Shown piece after piece: positions 34,348 through 45,700 of a stretch of DNA of 64,000 nucleotides. The stretch's first letter is position 1; each line of letters starts with the position of its first letter. Under the pieces are notes generated by a model that did not search any database, was not told where the DNA came from, and saw only the letters and a list, made by a program, of their open reading frames with translations. Both the position numbers and the translations under genes were made by a program. The DNA comes from Pezicula radicicola (Eukaryota; Ascomycota; Leotiomycetes; Helotiales; Dermateaceae), in NCBI GenBank assembly GCA_003008705.1, contig PDUO01000039.1, positions 169,976 through 233,975 of the forward strand, given 5' to 3'.

Positions 34348-34539
34348 AGTTTCAGGAAGAATGAAGATAATGGTGATAAAGATACGTGGGGAGGTTCAAG
34401 AGGCCTTTCTTATAAACAAGTTGGCCCTGGGGTCATTTTGTCTGCGAATCTTCTAGTTTGACCCATTCAGGCTACGTCGGTGAGACTTCAGTGTGGGGAC
34501 ATAACTTCGAGGTGACTTCCTTTGCTCCGATGAAGGTCC

Positions 34540-35604
34540 TTGATGATCCCCTTCGACCGCTCTTGCGCCGTCACCGCTTTGTCCCTCGAGTTGACTTTTC
34601 AGGGAAGAGGAGTTCGTCGGATGCCACTGAAATTCTCCGTCACCAAAGGCATCACCGCTCTGGCCGTTCACCTCCAGGCTGAGCGCGGCTTCCTTAGCCT
34701 AGATGCGCCTATCGCGCAATACTGGCCAGAATTCGCCGTGAATGGAAAAGAGAAGGTGACTGTTGAGCAGGCCCTCTCGCACCGCGCCAGCATCCCTCAG
34801 ATGCCAGCCAACATCACTCCAGAACTGATGGCCGATTGGGAGTGGATGGTGCATCAGGTGGCCAATTTTACTCCCATCTATCCTTCGGGCACAACCAACG
34901 CATACCATGTGCTCGTCTGGGGCTGGATTCTGAGCGAGGTCGTCCGCCGGACGGACCCTGCCCATCGCCCTTTTGATGTCTTCGTCGCCGAGGAAATCTG
35001 TGCGCCACTAAAGATTGCCGATTTCTTCATGGGTGTTCCCAATGCCGACCTTGCCCGCATTGCTATCTTGTATAGGGGCAATGCCCCCTTCATGAATGAC
35101 GTGCACGGCGTCAGCCCGCCATCTGTCTTCCCGGGCTCCAACGTCCATAACCTCTGCATCGTCCAGCAGGCCGTGGACCCAGGGGCTGGTGCCATCACAA
35201 CTGCCTTTGCCGTCGCCCACATCTTCGCCATCATTGCTGAAGGCGGAGAACTCGATGGCGTTCGTCTGCTGTCTCGCGAGCGTGTCAATACCCTGACCTG
35301 TCCGAGGGAGGGCGCCCACGATCAGGACAAGATTTTATCCACGCCTGTCTGGTTTGGGGCTGCTGGATTCTGCCTGGGCGGGGAGCCAAATGTCTCGAGC
35401 CCGTTAGTGGGCAGCCACCGCGAAATTGTCTACAGCCCTGGCGCTGGTGGCTCCATAGCCTGGGCAGACATTCATGACCGAGTCGCCGTCGCCATCCGCC
35501 ACAATAACATGGATATTGGAGTGATCATGGAGCCTGAGCCGGTCTTCGCTCCAGTCTTTCGGGTCATCCGAGAAATAATCATGGATCATCAAAAAGCGCA
35601 TTAA
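34540..35604 (+). CDS. Beta-lactamase-fold serine hydrolase (EstB/LovD-like), N-terminus uncertain
   Basis: The ORF of 354 residues carries the class C-like motifs: FSVTKGITAL with Ser33-x-x-Lys36 (nucleophile and base), Tyr in TNAYHVLVWGW (second motif), and the late SPGAGGSIAWAD block that replaces KTG in this esterase branch. WPEFAVNGKEKVTVEQALSH is a family signature. Members act as esterases or acyltransferases, some in secondary metabolism. Family proteins have about 50-60 residues before the SxxK motif that are not in this frame; the neighbouring frame at 34458-34682 may hold them, so either a 5' exon or a frameshift is missing from the model. The second, broken copy at 35932 retains that N-terminal part. 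It is divergent from the P450. Catalytic residues are intact, but an inactive truncated gene remains possible. Confidence 0.7.
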   Translation: MMIPFDRSCAVTALSLELTFQGRGVRRMPLKFSVTKGITALAVHLQAERGFLSLDAPIAQYWPEFAVNGKEKVTVEQALSHRASIPQMPANITPELMADWEWMVHQVANFTPIYPSGTTNAYHVLVWGWILSEVVRRTDPAHRPFDVFVAEEICAPLKIADFFMGVPNADLARIAILYRGNAPFMNDVHGVSPPSVFPGSNVHNLCIVQQAVDPGAGAITTAFAVAHIFAIIAEGGELDGVRLLSRERVNTLTCPREGAHDQDKILSTPVWFGAAGFCLGGEPNVSSPLVGSHREIVYSPGAGGSIAWADIHDRVAVAIRHNNMDIGVIMEPEPVFAPVFRVIREIIMDHQKAH

Positions 35605-35931
35605 TTTGACATCACCGACCTGACAAACGTTCAGATTTGGATATGTTCAGAATACATAGAAGCCACTTCAAGTTGCCGCGAGCCTGGTGCTGGAGGGAGT
35701 TAGCTTTTCCAGAGTTTAATTTCTAAGCAAGATAGCATGATATTATTGAGCCATTATACTCTAGTCAGGTTGTTTAAACCATGGTTTACGATCGGAAGTC
35801 ACATTTCTATTCACGCCCCTTTTTTTAATTTATTTTTTGGCATCTCAATTGAAAAGTCTTAGCATCTATTACATAAGAGAGATGTCGAGTAGGTAGTTTC
35901 GGCGCAACCGACGACCCTCGAGTTTGAAGAG

Positions 35932-36230
35932 GTTTGGAGTGCTCCGTAGAGCTGAGAGAGTTGGGAGTCGTTGTCGCTGCATATCACCGCGGCGAACTGA
36001 TTGTCGATTCAGTCATTGGAGTTTTCGACAAGAGTACGAAGCGTCTGGTCGACCCATAGCACGCTGTTCGCTGTCTTCTCAGTCACAAACAAGCCGACCA
36101 TGGTCTTATAGATCACAGCCAACCCATCTCCAAGCACTGGCCTGAATTTGCTACAACTGGCAAGGAGAATATTACTGTGGAGCAGGCCCCCTTTCGCACC
36201 GGTCGGGAATTCCTTAGATGCCCTTCTCTT
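35932..36230 (+). pseudogene. Broken second copy of the beta-lactamase-fold hydrolase
   Basis: The forward frame gives ELGVVVAAYHRGELIVDSVI then GVFDKSTKRLVDP, a TAG, and after a frame irregularity PISKHWPEFATTGKENITVE and QAPFR. The last phrase parallels PIAQYWPEFAVNGKEKVTVE of the neighbouring gene at 34540. The first part corresponds to the N-terminal strands before the SxxK motif. The SxxK region itself is degraded (LLSHK) and no C-terminal half follows. This is a tandem duplicate about 330 bases past the end of the better copy. Confidence 0.7.
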
Positions 36231-36670
36231 AAATGGAAAGAAGATAGAATCAAGTTCTACATCACTTATCTGATGCCATTGATTACTGAACTTAACCCAA
36301 GATGATATCAAACTGTACCCTCGATGTTTTCCTATCAAATACTCGTATCTGGCATGCAAACTCGCTAGTGAGGGTGACACCTCTAACTAAACGATGTTAA
36401 TACGGCCGCCTACTTGTCCTATTGCACAAGCTCTTGTTTTTTGCGCCAGATATCTGTAGATCTAGTTTGCCACTATTGATCACAAGAAATTCAGTAGCGT
36501 AAAAGGTTCCTTGTATAGCAATTAAAGTCTCACAGACGTGAACGGCAAGGAAGATAATAATCCCGAGATGGGAAATATTACTCAATGCGTCTCGTCGTAT
36601 TATCTAGGAATACAAGTTGAGTAATTGTGAATTGACATAGATGCTGTTCTGTGAAGCAAGTTGTAATTAC

Positions 36671-37683
36671 TTAGAAAGGCTTCAAAGGCGAGATTGGACC
36701 AATAATGGTTTCTCCAAATGCAGCTACAGTTTTGCCACTGTCTGCAACGATTACTTGACCGTTGATGGATGCAGACAAATCCGAGCAAAGGAAGACGCCG
36801 ATGTTAGCAATCTCCTCTGGCTCTGCAATGCGATTATAATAATACTGGGCATGAGCGCCTTGGCCACCTAGCACTCTATCAAAATCATTTATGGCTTCTT
36901 CTTCGCTCAGTTGACTGTCATATGCCTTTCCTTCTAATGTCCATTTAGAAGTGGCGGCGATGCTCGTCCTGATGAACCCCGGAGCGATAGAGTTGACCCG
37001 TACGTGAGTTGCGGATAGCTGCACAGAGCCAGACTTGACAATGTCGTTGGCTGCGGCCTTCGCGGTTGCTACATCTTGTCAAATCTTGCTCCACAATTTT
37101 CTCTCCAGGAGCACCACTTACAGTAAGAAATATCAGACACGCTACCAGAGACACCAGCCATGGAGCTTGTGACAACAATTGACCCTCCTGGGTTCTCCTT
37201 ATCCGAAGACGTTGCACTCATCGCCTGGCCCCCGTACCTTATCGCTAAAAAGATTGATCGCTGCATAACAGCAATAGCACGGTCAAAGTACTGAGCGTCT
37301 GTATCCTGAAGCGATCTGCATCGATTAATAGGGTGACTTGGATAGGGAGGGCAAACATGTCATCACCTGTAATTTCCGACACCAGCGTTGGCGCAAAAAA
37401 AGTCAAGTCTTCCGTACGTATCTATGATCTGTTTGAGAACGGTGATGGTCTGCTCTTCTGAAGCCACATCAAGTAGCGTGCCGTGGACTGCGCACGAATG
37501 ACCAGCATCTTTCACGGCCTTCTGAAGAGAGGGAATGTTGGCCAAGGTTAGGTCGGCCGCATAAACCGCACGAGCGCCAGCACTTGCAAGGGATATAATG
37601 AGCGATCTACCAATACCACGAGGCGAGCCTGCACCAGTCACAATGCCAACTTTACCGTTCAGGAGTTTCGGTGAGAAGGCCAT
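36671..37683 (-). CDS. Short-chain dehydrogenase/reductase
   Basis: Three exons (37683-37367, 37315-37122, 37068-36671) with introns of 51 and 53 nt give 302 residues. It has the complete classical SDR set: cofactor loop VTGAGSPRGIGRS (residues 15-27), the CANAGVG block, a catalytic Ser in VVTSSMAG, Tyr170-S-T-A-Lys174 across the second splice junction, and VNSIAPGFIRTSI after it. The C-terminal part has an insertion (about residues 215-240) followed by the usual FLCSDLSASINGQVIVADSG. It should be a cytosolic NAD(P)-dependent oxidoreductase. The Asp after the second strand (YAADLT) favours NAD(H). It resembles 3-oxoacyl-ACP reductase or levodione-reductase types; the substrate is not determined. 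No stops. Spacing to the P450 and hydrolase suggests a possible shared pathway. Confidence 0.9.
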
Positions 37684-37873
37684 AGTGGATGCGGTAGATG
37701 AATAATTGGTGCTATTTCAGAGACTAATATTTGTGAGGGATAGAATATGACCGATCTCAGGTTGAATGCGTAGCCTGGGGGTTTTATATGTGTCTTAGCA
37801 CTATAGAAGCAGTGCACCATACCATATCACACCGGCAAGGACGGAGGCTGCGGCTATGACCGGAAGCTGAGAC

Positions 37874-38033
37874 GATAGGTTACTCTATACGAATACGCCC
37901 AAACATCTAGATATCTTACATAATTGCTTAGGACTGACCGCAAGGAGTGGTATGATAGGTTACTCTATACGAATACGCCCAAATATCTAGATATCTTACA
38001 TCATTGCTTAGGACTAACCGCAAGGAGCGGTAC
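37874..38033. repeat. 80-bp direct tandem duplication
   Basis: Unit 37874-37953 is repeated at 37954-38033 with only a few substitutions (for example AAACATC/AAATATC and GACTGACC/GACTAACC, all C/T or G/A type). It lies upstream of the SDR start. No ORF. Confidence 0.9.
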
Positions 38034-38780
38034 GATGGTTCCTCCGGAACCAGTGGATGTGGTTTAAGTTTTTGGGTTTCGGATTCTTCTAGAGCCGAAG
38101 GCCTACGGAGGAAATATAGCGCGGGGAACCGATAAGTTCGTTAAGAATAGAAGTGCTTACGTGCATCAGATAAATAGAGAAGATTTATAGGAATTAGTTT
38201 ACTTAACACCTACTAGTTAGAGTTTCCTACGCCGTGCGGGATAGTTAGCGAAAGAGATTTATTATATTTAATAATAAAAGGAAACAATAAATAATTATAA
38301 AAAGTATAATTATAACTAAAGAACTTACAATAAAACTAAATAAATAATTTATTTCTTGTAACTTACCCCTATAAATAGAGGGAAATTCTTCACTTTGTCG
38401 CCACTACCTTACCGCCTCCTACTTCAGAAATCAGTTAATGTAGGCGGCAGCATCAAAAGCTTTAATTTTGCTGTACTATATAGGGCCTCGACATGCATCA
38501 ATCACTGCCTAACATCTCTTCCATCAAGACTCAAAAAGCGGCTGTAAAATAAATTTGGAACTACTTCCCACGCTCCCATATAATATTTCTACCTCCCAGT
38601 ACCATTGTCTAAAGTTTACTTCTAGATCTACGCTATTCGGATCATCTTAGAGAATCTGAAATTCTATGTAGTATATCTCCAGGATCAGAATACTGTGGTA
38701 GTATTTAGGTACTGAGTTCCTGCAGCATTGACGGGCGTAAGGCTATTAACCACACTGATCTTGTGTCTGCCAGCGAACAG
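38034..38780. other. Intergenic, AT-rich centre, no gene
   Basis: 38260-38360 is strongly AT-rich. Elsewhere only short frames occur. No repeat beyond the preceding duplication was recognised. Confidence 0.5.
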
Positions 38781-39233
38781 CTAGGTCTGACCTGTCCCGA
38801 GTTGGTTATCCAACGCAAATGAAATTTGGTTAAGGGAGCTACTCCAATCCTCAGTTCGAAGCTCTGGAAATGGATCCGGCTGGATGTTGGGGTCGAAATA
38901 TATCCAATTGTCGGAGAAAGAATGTGGTAGCGGTAGAACCAACGTGTTTTCTAAAGACTCTTCTCCCGGACCGAGAGTCTTCCTTTGAGACTCAATGTAT
39001 GCTTCAGCAATACGGTATAAGGCCCTGCAGAGTTCGTAATGACGCTTACAAGATTCGACCAGACTACTAATCTGCTCGGCAATGTCTAGGATATCCTTGA
39101 GCAACCTTAAGTCCTCCGCATCCGAGCTTCCAATACAATGCAGGAATGTGACTATGTAAGGCAAAATGCGAGACTCTAGCTGGCGGCTTACGACTCTTGG
39201 AATAACACCCGTTGTCGACTGGTCAGCTTCCAT
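38781..39233 (-). pseudogene. Possible C-terminal fragment of a fungal transcription factor
   Basis: A 150-residue ORF from the ATG at 39233 reads as a helical, Leu-rich segment (EDLRLLKDILDIAEQISSLV then ESCKRHYELCRALYRIAEAY) ending in an acidic, aromatic tail with DPNIQPDPFPE and TEDWSSSLNQISFALDNQL. That style, a helical stretch then a short D/W/F-rich end, is common at the C-terminus of fungal Zn2Cys6 regulators. No Zn cluster or middle-homology region is found upstream (39240-39420). It could equally be a small standalone protein; the assignment is weak. If regulatory, it would sit inside the P450-SDR-hydratase block. Confidence 0.35.
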
Positions 39234-39361
39234 GATTGCTCTTCACTGCAAAGATTTTGGAGATTTTAGCCACTTCAGTTGGACTAGAGCTACCTTCGTT
39301 GTTTTGTTCCTTCTCCCCGCGGAGCCCGCGGAACCCACGCACCTAGTGTGCTTTGTAATTA

Positions 39362-39614
39362 TACTATCCCCCCCTAAATGAAGGTTATTCACCCTGGGCA
39401 TACAAGGGGTACGACAGGAGCGTTCAGCGAGTAAAATCTACTACTTTGTAGGGTGCCAAGCCTCTCGAAGTTTCTATGAGCACCCTAGCCTTTACAAACA
39501 GACTAATTTTTGGCCTGTGCAACGAGGCAGACAAGGACTTCCGACCACGACTTCCGACCACTTAGAGTATGCCCTTCGAGCCCCGACACACAGACAGGCG
39601 GGGGAGGGATAGTA
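39362..39614. repeat. Short inverted-repeat element, copy B of a three-copy family
   Basis: Starts TACTATCCCCCCC and ends GGGGAGGGATAGTA, giving a perfect 8-bp terminal inverted repeat (TACTATCC/GGATAGTA). The interior contains TTTTGGCCTGTGCAACGAGG, nearly identical to a phrase in the copy at 42.3 kb. No ORF. Confidence 0.65.
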
Positions 39615-40116
39615 GTATATTTTAGGGATGCACCTAACTTCGCCTAAAAACACTCCAGTCTATAATTACGTAATTCACTTCCTGTGATTCGCTCTCGAAA
39701 CTTAAGAATAATTAGTAATCTAACCTATAACCTACTCTACTAATATATAGGACTATATTACCAGATCTCTAGGACAACTAAAAGTAGTTGCAAGCAGTAA
39801 AGCTAATATAGATAAGACTAGTTTAATTCCGATAAGGCTCACTGGTTGCCACTTCAACTACTTAATTCCCCTTGCTGAACATCTTATATATTCTCGGACT
39901 GGTTTCCTCTTTGCGTACGTCATTTCGTAATAGCTGCCCTTAAGAGCATGAAATTTGATTGATTTGCACTTCCTCTATCAAACCTGCTATTCCGCAACAG
40001 CAAAAGTCTCTAGCCTGCTAGAACCATCCCTTCACTCAACGCCGCCAGCAGTTAAAAAATACACAGACCTGCATTTTCCCATTCTGAATGTGAAAGCAGG
40101 CCTAGAAGAGCTACTA
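39615..40116. other. Intergenic, no gene
   Basis: AT-rich at 39700-39790. Small forward frames near 39955-40206 are antisense to, or just beyond, the hydratase 3' end. Nothing else was seen. Confidence 0.5.
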
Positions 40117-41119
40117 TCACCTATTTTTAAATACAGGATGTCTCTTCTCTATGAAAGCAGCCATTCCTTCAGTCCGATCCTCAAGCGAGAACGAGCTATA
40201 ATATAGCGCGCTTTCTAGTTTCAAACCAGCATCAAGATGCATTTGCTCACCTAATATTTGTTAGTAGTGTTCATTTTGAAAACCTGTACCAGGAAGCCAA
40301 ACTTGTTTATAACTCACCATTTAACACCGACTGTTTCGCTAATTGCACCACAGGTCCCGACCTCCCCGCAATCTTCGTTGCCAACTCCATCGTCTTCCCC
40401 AGCAACTCATCCACCGTCCAAACTCTCGCCACTAACCCTCTCTCCCATAACTCCTTCCCACTCACCGTGTCAGAAGTAAGAATCATATCCATCGCCTTTT
40501 GCTTCCCCAGCACTCTCGTCAAGCGTTGCGTTCCTCCCGCCCCGGGGATTGTCCCTACACTCAATTCGGGAAGTCCGAATCTGGCGTCTTCGGCAGCATA
40601 GATGATGTCACACATAAGTGCGAGTTCGAAACCACCACCAAGGGCGAAGCCGGCTACGCAGGCTATAACGGGTTTGCGGGCCGAGGAAATGGCTCCGGAC
40701 AGGTCGCGGAGATATTGGGTGGCGTGGGCGGAGGCGGTGGTGTGGTGGACGAGTTCGCCAAGGTCGGCTCCCGCTAGACAGGCAAGGTTGCGTTAGCCAT
40801 TTGACATACCTCAGGGGCAGGGGAGTTGTGAGTTCATCAGATCGAAATCCCTTGGGGAGTAGTGCTTCGAATTGATGAGAAAAACCAAACAAAAAAAAGA
40901 GTGATGCAAACCAGAAAAAGGCCCTGCAGTTCTAGTCCCGGTCAAGACCACGACTTTGACCTTCGCATCTCGTTCGACCATCGCCATGGTGGATATGAGG
41001 GTATCGATCAAATTTTGTGAGAGCGCATTTCTTTTCTCTGGTCGATTGAGCTTCACGAGAGCGACTCCTTGATGGTCCACAGTGACCTGCACTAGGGAGG
41101 TATCGCTTGAGGTCTCCAT
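40117..41119 (-). CDS. Enoyl-CoA hydratase/isomerase family protein
   Basis: Three exons (41119-40912, 40773-40318, 40250-40117) with introns of 138 and 67 nt, both with CTAAC branch sites, give 265 residues, the normal family length. Crotonase motifs are complete: LNRPEKRNALS at the N-terminus; FSAGADL across the first splice site, forming part of the oxyanion hole; the ALGGGFELAL loop with Glu119; and GLPELSVGTIPGAGGTQRL with Glu139, the two acid/base residues spaced 20 apart as in hydratases. The C-terminal exon supplies the trimerisation helices. It adds water to 2-enoyl-CoA in beta-oxidation or branched-chain catabolism. There is no clear mitochondrial presequence and no SKL-type peroxisomal end. 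It lies between the SDR and the adenylation/flavoprotein gene. Intact. Confidence 0.93.
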
Positions 41120-41767
41120 TTCTTCTTGTGGAGGTGGCTAATAAGAGAGTAGAGACTGGATGGAATGGTTATAAAATAGGTTGGTGGAAGACGGAAGACA
41201 GAATTCACAATAGATGGATATAAGCCGATATAATTATTTTGGTTTAAGAAACTCGAGAGGGAAAGCCGCTTAATGGCATGTTCCGTTTCTAATTTTTAAT
41301 CTAGAAAAAGCATAGAAGCTATTAGAGTTGAAACCGGGGGATAGTAGATCTGTTTGTCGCAAATCTAGATCGAAACTAGCTGAAACATGTTTTGACAAGA
41401 TTGATCGCTTGGACAAAGCCTGGTACCCCCAGGTTATGACGCTGACACTTCATCTAATCTCCACATCCCGAAGAAATGCAAGGTATATCCTCTTCTCTCC
41501 TCCGCATATTGCGACATTCAAGACCCCATTTTAAATATTACTATTGAACTGCCGATGCGATTATGCTAGATTTTGCCGATCAATCCGGTATTTTACAGGC
41601 ATGTTCGGCCCTACAGTGATCAAAACCTACCTAAATTTATGGGACAGTATCAAGGCATATGGAATTTTGAAGCTCGCTCATGCGGGGTTCTGGCGTGAAT
41701 ATTCGGACGAACCGGCATTCTCCCTGATCCCCCACTCCCAATAACGTTTGTCCGCACGTCCACTTTC

Positions 41768-41824
41768 CCACTAAGAGCACATCCACATTCACAACTACAT
41801 CCACATCTACATCCACATCCACCT
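41768..41824. repeat. ACATCC hexanucleotide-type repeat
   Basis: A degenerate run of CACATCCACATC/ACAACTACATCC units. Its unit is the same type of six-base repeat as the tract at 387-569 but shorter and imperfect. Confidence 0.7.
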
Positions 41825-42310
41825 CATATCTCAGAACCTCTTCTATCAGCGCAATACGCCTGCTGTAATCGGCGTGAAAACGAGCTCTTCTGGCGGTCAG
41901 CGAAAGCAAATGCGCCACTTCGATTTGTATAGAAAAACGTAACTTTTTAGTAGCAAAAATCGACCTGAAATCATAACAATTCACTGCATGATGAGCTATA
42001 TAGCTCCTGAAACTTCTAGAATTTCTTATAGGGTTATAAATACCTATTATATTAATTGATTATCTTAAGCTACTTGGCTAAAGCAAATGTTTAAGTTAAT
42101 TCTTATTTTTATGTAGAACATCTAGAAAATCATGCTGATTCTGTATCACAAAATCTCAGCGGCCACTTGCTGTCCGGACCCCTTGCTTTCCGGCTTCCGT
42201 CGACCGCCAGGGAGGGCTCGTTTCTCATAGACTAGGTGATGAAGACTTACCAAGCCTTCAAACAGTATTCCGCCTGTCTCTTAGTAGCAGTTGATCATAT
42301 TTCCTACTAC
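41825..42310. other. Intergenic, no gene
   Basis: AT-rich with short frames. An ORF at 41637-41984 on the reverse strand is mostly repeat-encoded Val-Asp and is not supported. Confidence 0.5.
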
Positions 42311-42520
42311 TACAGTATCCCCCCCCCTTAATGTTTCTTATACAGTGGACTATAGGTCCCTATGTAGGTGACTTACAGTAGACAAAAATTTTGGCCTGTG
42401 CAATTAGGCAGGCAAGGGTATTTAACCACTCAGAGAATGATCTGTAGGGTACCGACCCACAAAGTCCACTGAATAAGAAACATGAAGCGGGTGGGGGTGG
42501 GAGGTAGTATGCTGTCTATG
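42311..42520. repeat. Short inverted-repeat element, copy C of a three-copy family
   Basis: The left end TACAGTATCCCCCCCC is opposed by GGGAGGTAGTATGCTG at the right. The interior TTTTGGCCTGTGCAATTAGG aligns with copy B, and AATGTTTCTTA after the C-run aligns with copy A. It sits about 200 bases upstream of the adenylation/flavoprotein gene, so it may contribute to its promoter. No ORF. Confidence 0.6.
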
Positions 42521-42728
42521 ATTCTGTAGGTTATACCGTCATGGAGTATGCCTCGATTAGGCATTATCTACGAAGAAATATCGGCCTGAAGGCACTCCCT
42601 CAACATCATATATGTTGGCCGTCCTGATCTCCTATTTTCCGCTTTGAAGACAGCTGTCTTAACCCCTTTCAATCTCTCTTTGCCATCAATGGTTTGGGGT
42701 GTCTCGCCTCCCTTCCCACCAATTTAAA

Positions 42729-45700
42729 ATGGCCGCACCTTTTCAAGGATTAGAAAGCCTTCCTTTCTCAGATCAAGTTCTTTTCAACCAATTTGGGCGT
42801 GGACCGGTTGCCACTCCCCGTTTTACACTTATCCATAAGGCTTTCGAGAGAGTTGCTGAGCGACAACCAAATGTGATAGCAGTGGAGCAAGATGGCCGCA
42901 ATCTCACATATCGTGAGCTGGAGCGGGCATCGAATGGCCTCGCCAATCGCCTTATCGGAATGGGCTTGAAGCCTCGAAAGCGGGTCTGCTTAGTGGTTCA
43001 ACGCTCTCTACCAATGGCTGTTGCCATGCTAGCGGTACTTAAATGTGGCTGCCAGTATGTGCCTCTGGATGGTCAGGTGACAGCCGAGTCAGCACTTCGA
43101 CATATAATGAAAGATACGCAAGCGCCGTTTGTGTTATGCCTCGAGAAATTTCAGGAGAAAGTCCAGCAGCTTGCCGACCCTTCAAGTAGGATCGTCGTTT
43201 TGGACGCCACCTTAGAGGAGCCATTTTCGTGTATTAGACCATATGTGGAAGTGGGGAAATCTGACGGAGCATACGCGATATATACGTCAGGTATAAAATG
43301 AAACCGAAAGCTTGCCAGGCATTTCTAACATAATCCAGGAACTACTGGTCTTCCTAAGGGTGTATTCGTGACTCATGGAAATGTCACAAATCTGCTCTGC
43401 AACTACCCGGGGAATTTGAACATACGGAGTGGGACACCAGTTGCCCAGCTCCTTTCCATATCGTTTGACATGGGTAAGCTACGAGCAAGACTTTTAAATG
43501 GAGGCATTCTGCTGACTATTGTCAAGGTCAATGGGAGATTTTCGGAACGTTGATGAACGGTGGTACCCTACTAATTCGGACCCGTGACTGGAAAGACGTG
43601 TTGAAACGAGTAAGCAATTCTTGGTGACCAAAGTCTACTATTACTAAGTCAACTCGAGGCTCATACTGTTATTTCCACACCATCTATTCTCGGGTCATTT
43701 CCGAGGAAAGAATATCCCAATATCAGCGTCGTTGCCTTGGCAGGGGAGCCATGCCCTAAGTCGTATGCCATCTCGAACACTTGGAATTTGATATTCATCG
43801 ATTGCTAACTTTGAATAGGCTTGCTGATGAATGGTCGCAACAAGCAAAATTCTACAACTGCTGCGGTCCTACTGAAGTGACTATTGTTAATACCATGCAC
43901 AGGCACAGTTCAGGGGCCGAGCTCTCAATCGGCAAGCCCGTACCAAATACTAACGTATACGTTCTCGACGCGAATGAAGATCCCGTTCCGATTGGGGCTA
44001 CGGGATTGATGTGGGTTGGGGGAGCGGCGGTATCTCGAGGGTATTTGAATTTACCAGAGTTGACCTCGACGAGATACAAATACGATAAGTTCTTGAATGA
44101 TGGGTCGGTCCTTAGACTTTTCTAGTTCAGAGATTAATCTAACACAGATGACAGCTCTATCATGTTCAATACTGGAGACTTATGTCGGTGGCGATCGGAT
44201 GGTTCCATAGCCCACGAAGGCAGAGCCGATGATCAAGTCAAGATAAAGGTACTCTCAAGAATCACAAAGCAACCAAGTTGAATGTAAACTTACTAAAACT
44301 GTATAGGGATTCAGAGTCGAGCTTGACAGCGTGTCGGCATCATTGGAGGTATGTTCGTAACTGTCTCGCAAAAATAATATACTGACAAACCATAAGGCAA
44401 CCCCTGGCGTTACCAAAGCGTGTGCTATCTTCAGTGAGAATAAACTCTGGGGTTTTTATTCTGGGCCACGATACGTTAGCGAGGACGTCGTCAAAGAAGT
44501 TGTAGACAAAAGGCAGCCATATTATGCGGTTCCTTCACAATTCGTGTTTCGAGAGACCTTACCGATGACATCGAATGGGAAAATCGACAAAAGGGCGCTT
44601 TTGGCATCAGTAAACAGTACATCAATACCTCTTCAGATTTCGCTGCCAGAACCGGCTGTCGCTCCATCAGAGAAACATCAAATGCCAGTCGTGGTGGCGC
44701 CTCCATCAATGCCCCAACCCCCTAGCTACTCGGACAGTGGATTTACAGAGAAAGATATGCTTCCTCCGAAGAAAGGACGTCATGGACTGCGGGCGCTTCG
44801 ACATCGTATATTTTCGCTCTACCGAAGACTTTTCTCTGTTGTCCTTGTAGGCAACCTGATAGCGGTTATTCTGATGATCAGATTCGGAGCTGAAGGACGA
44901 GGTCTTCAAAATATTTCTACGGCTGTAGGTGCGAACCTCCTAACTACTGTCCTAATGAGGCAAGAACTTGTTATAAATGCGTTGTTCACGATTGCGTGCT
45001 CAGTGCCGACATGGACACCCATGTGGTTGAGAAGGAATTGCGCCAAAGTCTACCATATCGGTGGTCTGCACAGCGGCTGTGCTATCGCTTCGACTATCTG
45101 GCTTATCATCTTCACTGTTGCAGCTACGATATATCACCAAGATCCCGCCGTCTTGGTAATATCGTACCTAATAATGACCCTCTTGATTGTTATGGTAGTT
45201 TCAGCACATCCAAAACTGCGGGTGAAATACCACGACAGGTTTGAGTTGATTCACCGCTTCGCAGGGTGGACAGCCTTGGCCTTGTTCTGGGCGCAGACAT
45301 TAGTAGTGACGAATAGCTTCCGTGGTAGGAAACCGCTTAGTCGAGTGCTGGTGGTCAATCCAGGCTTCTGGCTTCTCCTCGTTGCAACAATCAGTATCAT
45401 CCTTCCTTGGCTCAACCTCCGCAAAGTCACAGTCCGGGCAGACGTCCTTTCGCAGCACGCAGTCCGCCTCTACTTCACCTACACAAAACCTATAGTGGGA
45501 ACCGCCATACGCCTCTCGGAGCGACCACTGATTGAGTGGCACGCCTTCGCCACCATCAGCAAACCCAATGAAAAGGAATTCTCAGTCCTAGTCTCCAATG
45601 CCGGTGACTGGACATCAAGACAAATACGCACTGCCCCTACCAAACTCTGGGTGCGCGGTGTACCAGCCTGTGGTGTGATGCGTATCGCCCCTCTGTTTCG

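Noticed and set aside
34878..35288. Reverse ORFs opposite the hydrolase
   Set aside because: Shadows of the beta-lactamase-fold gene; no domain is recognisable.
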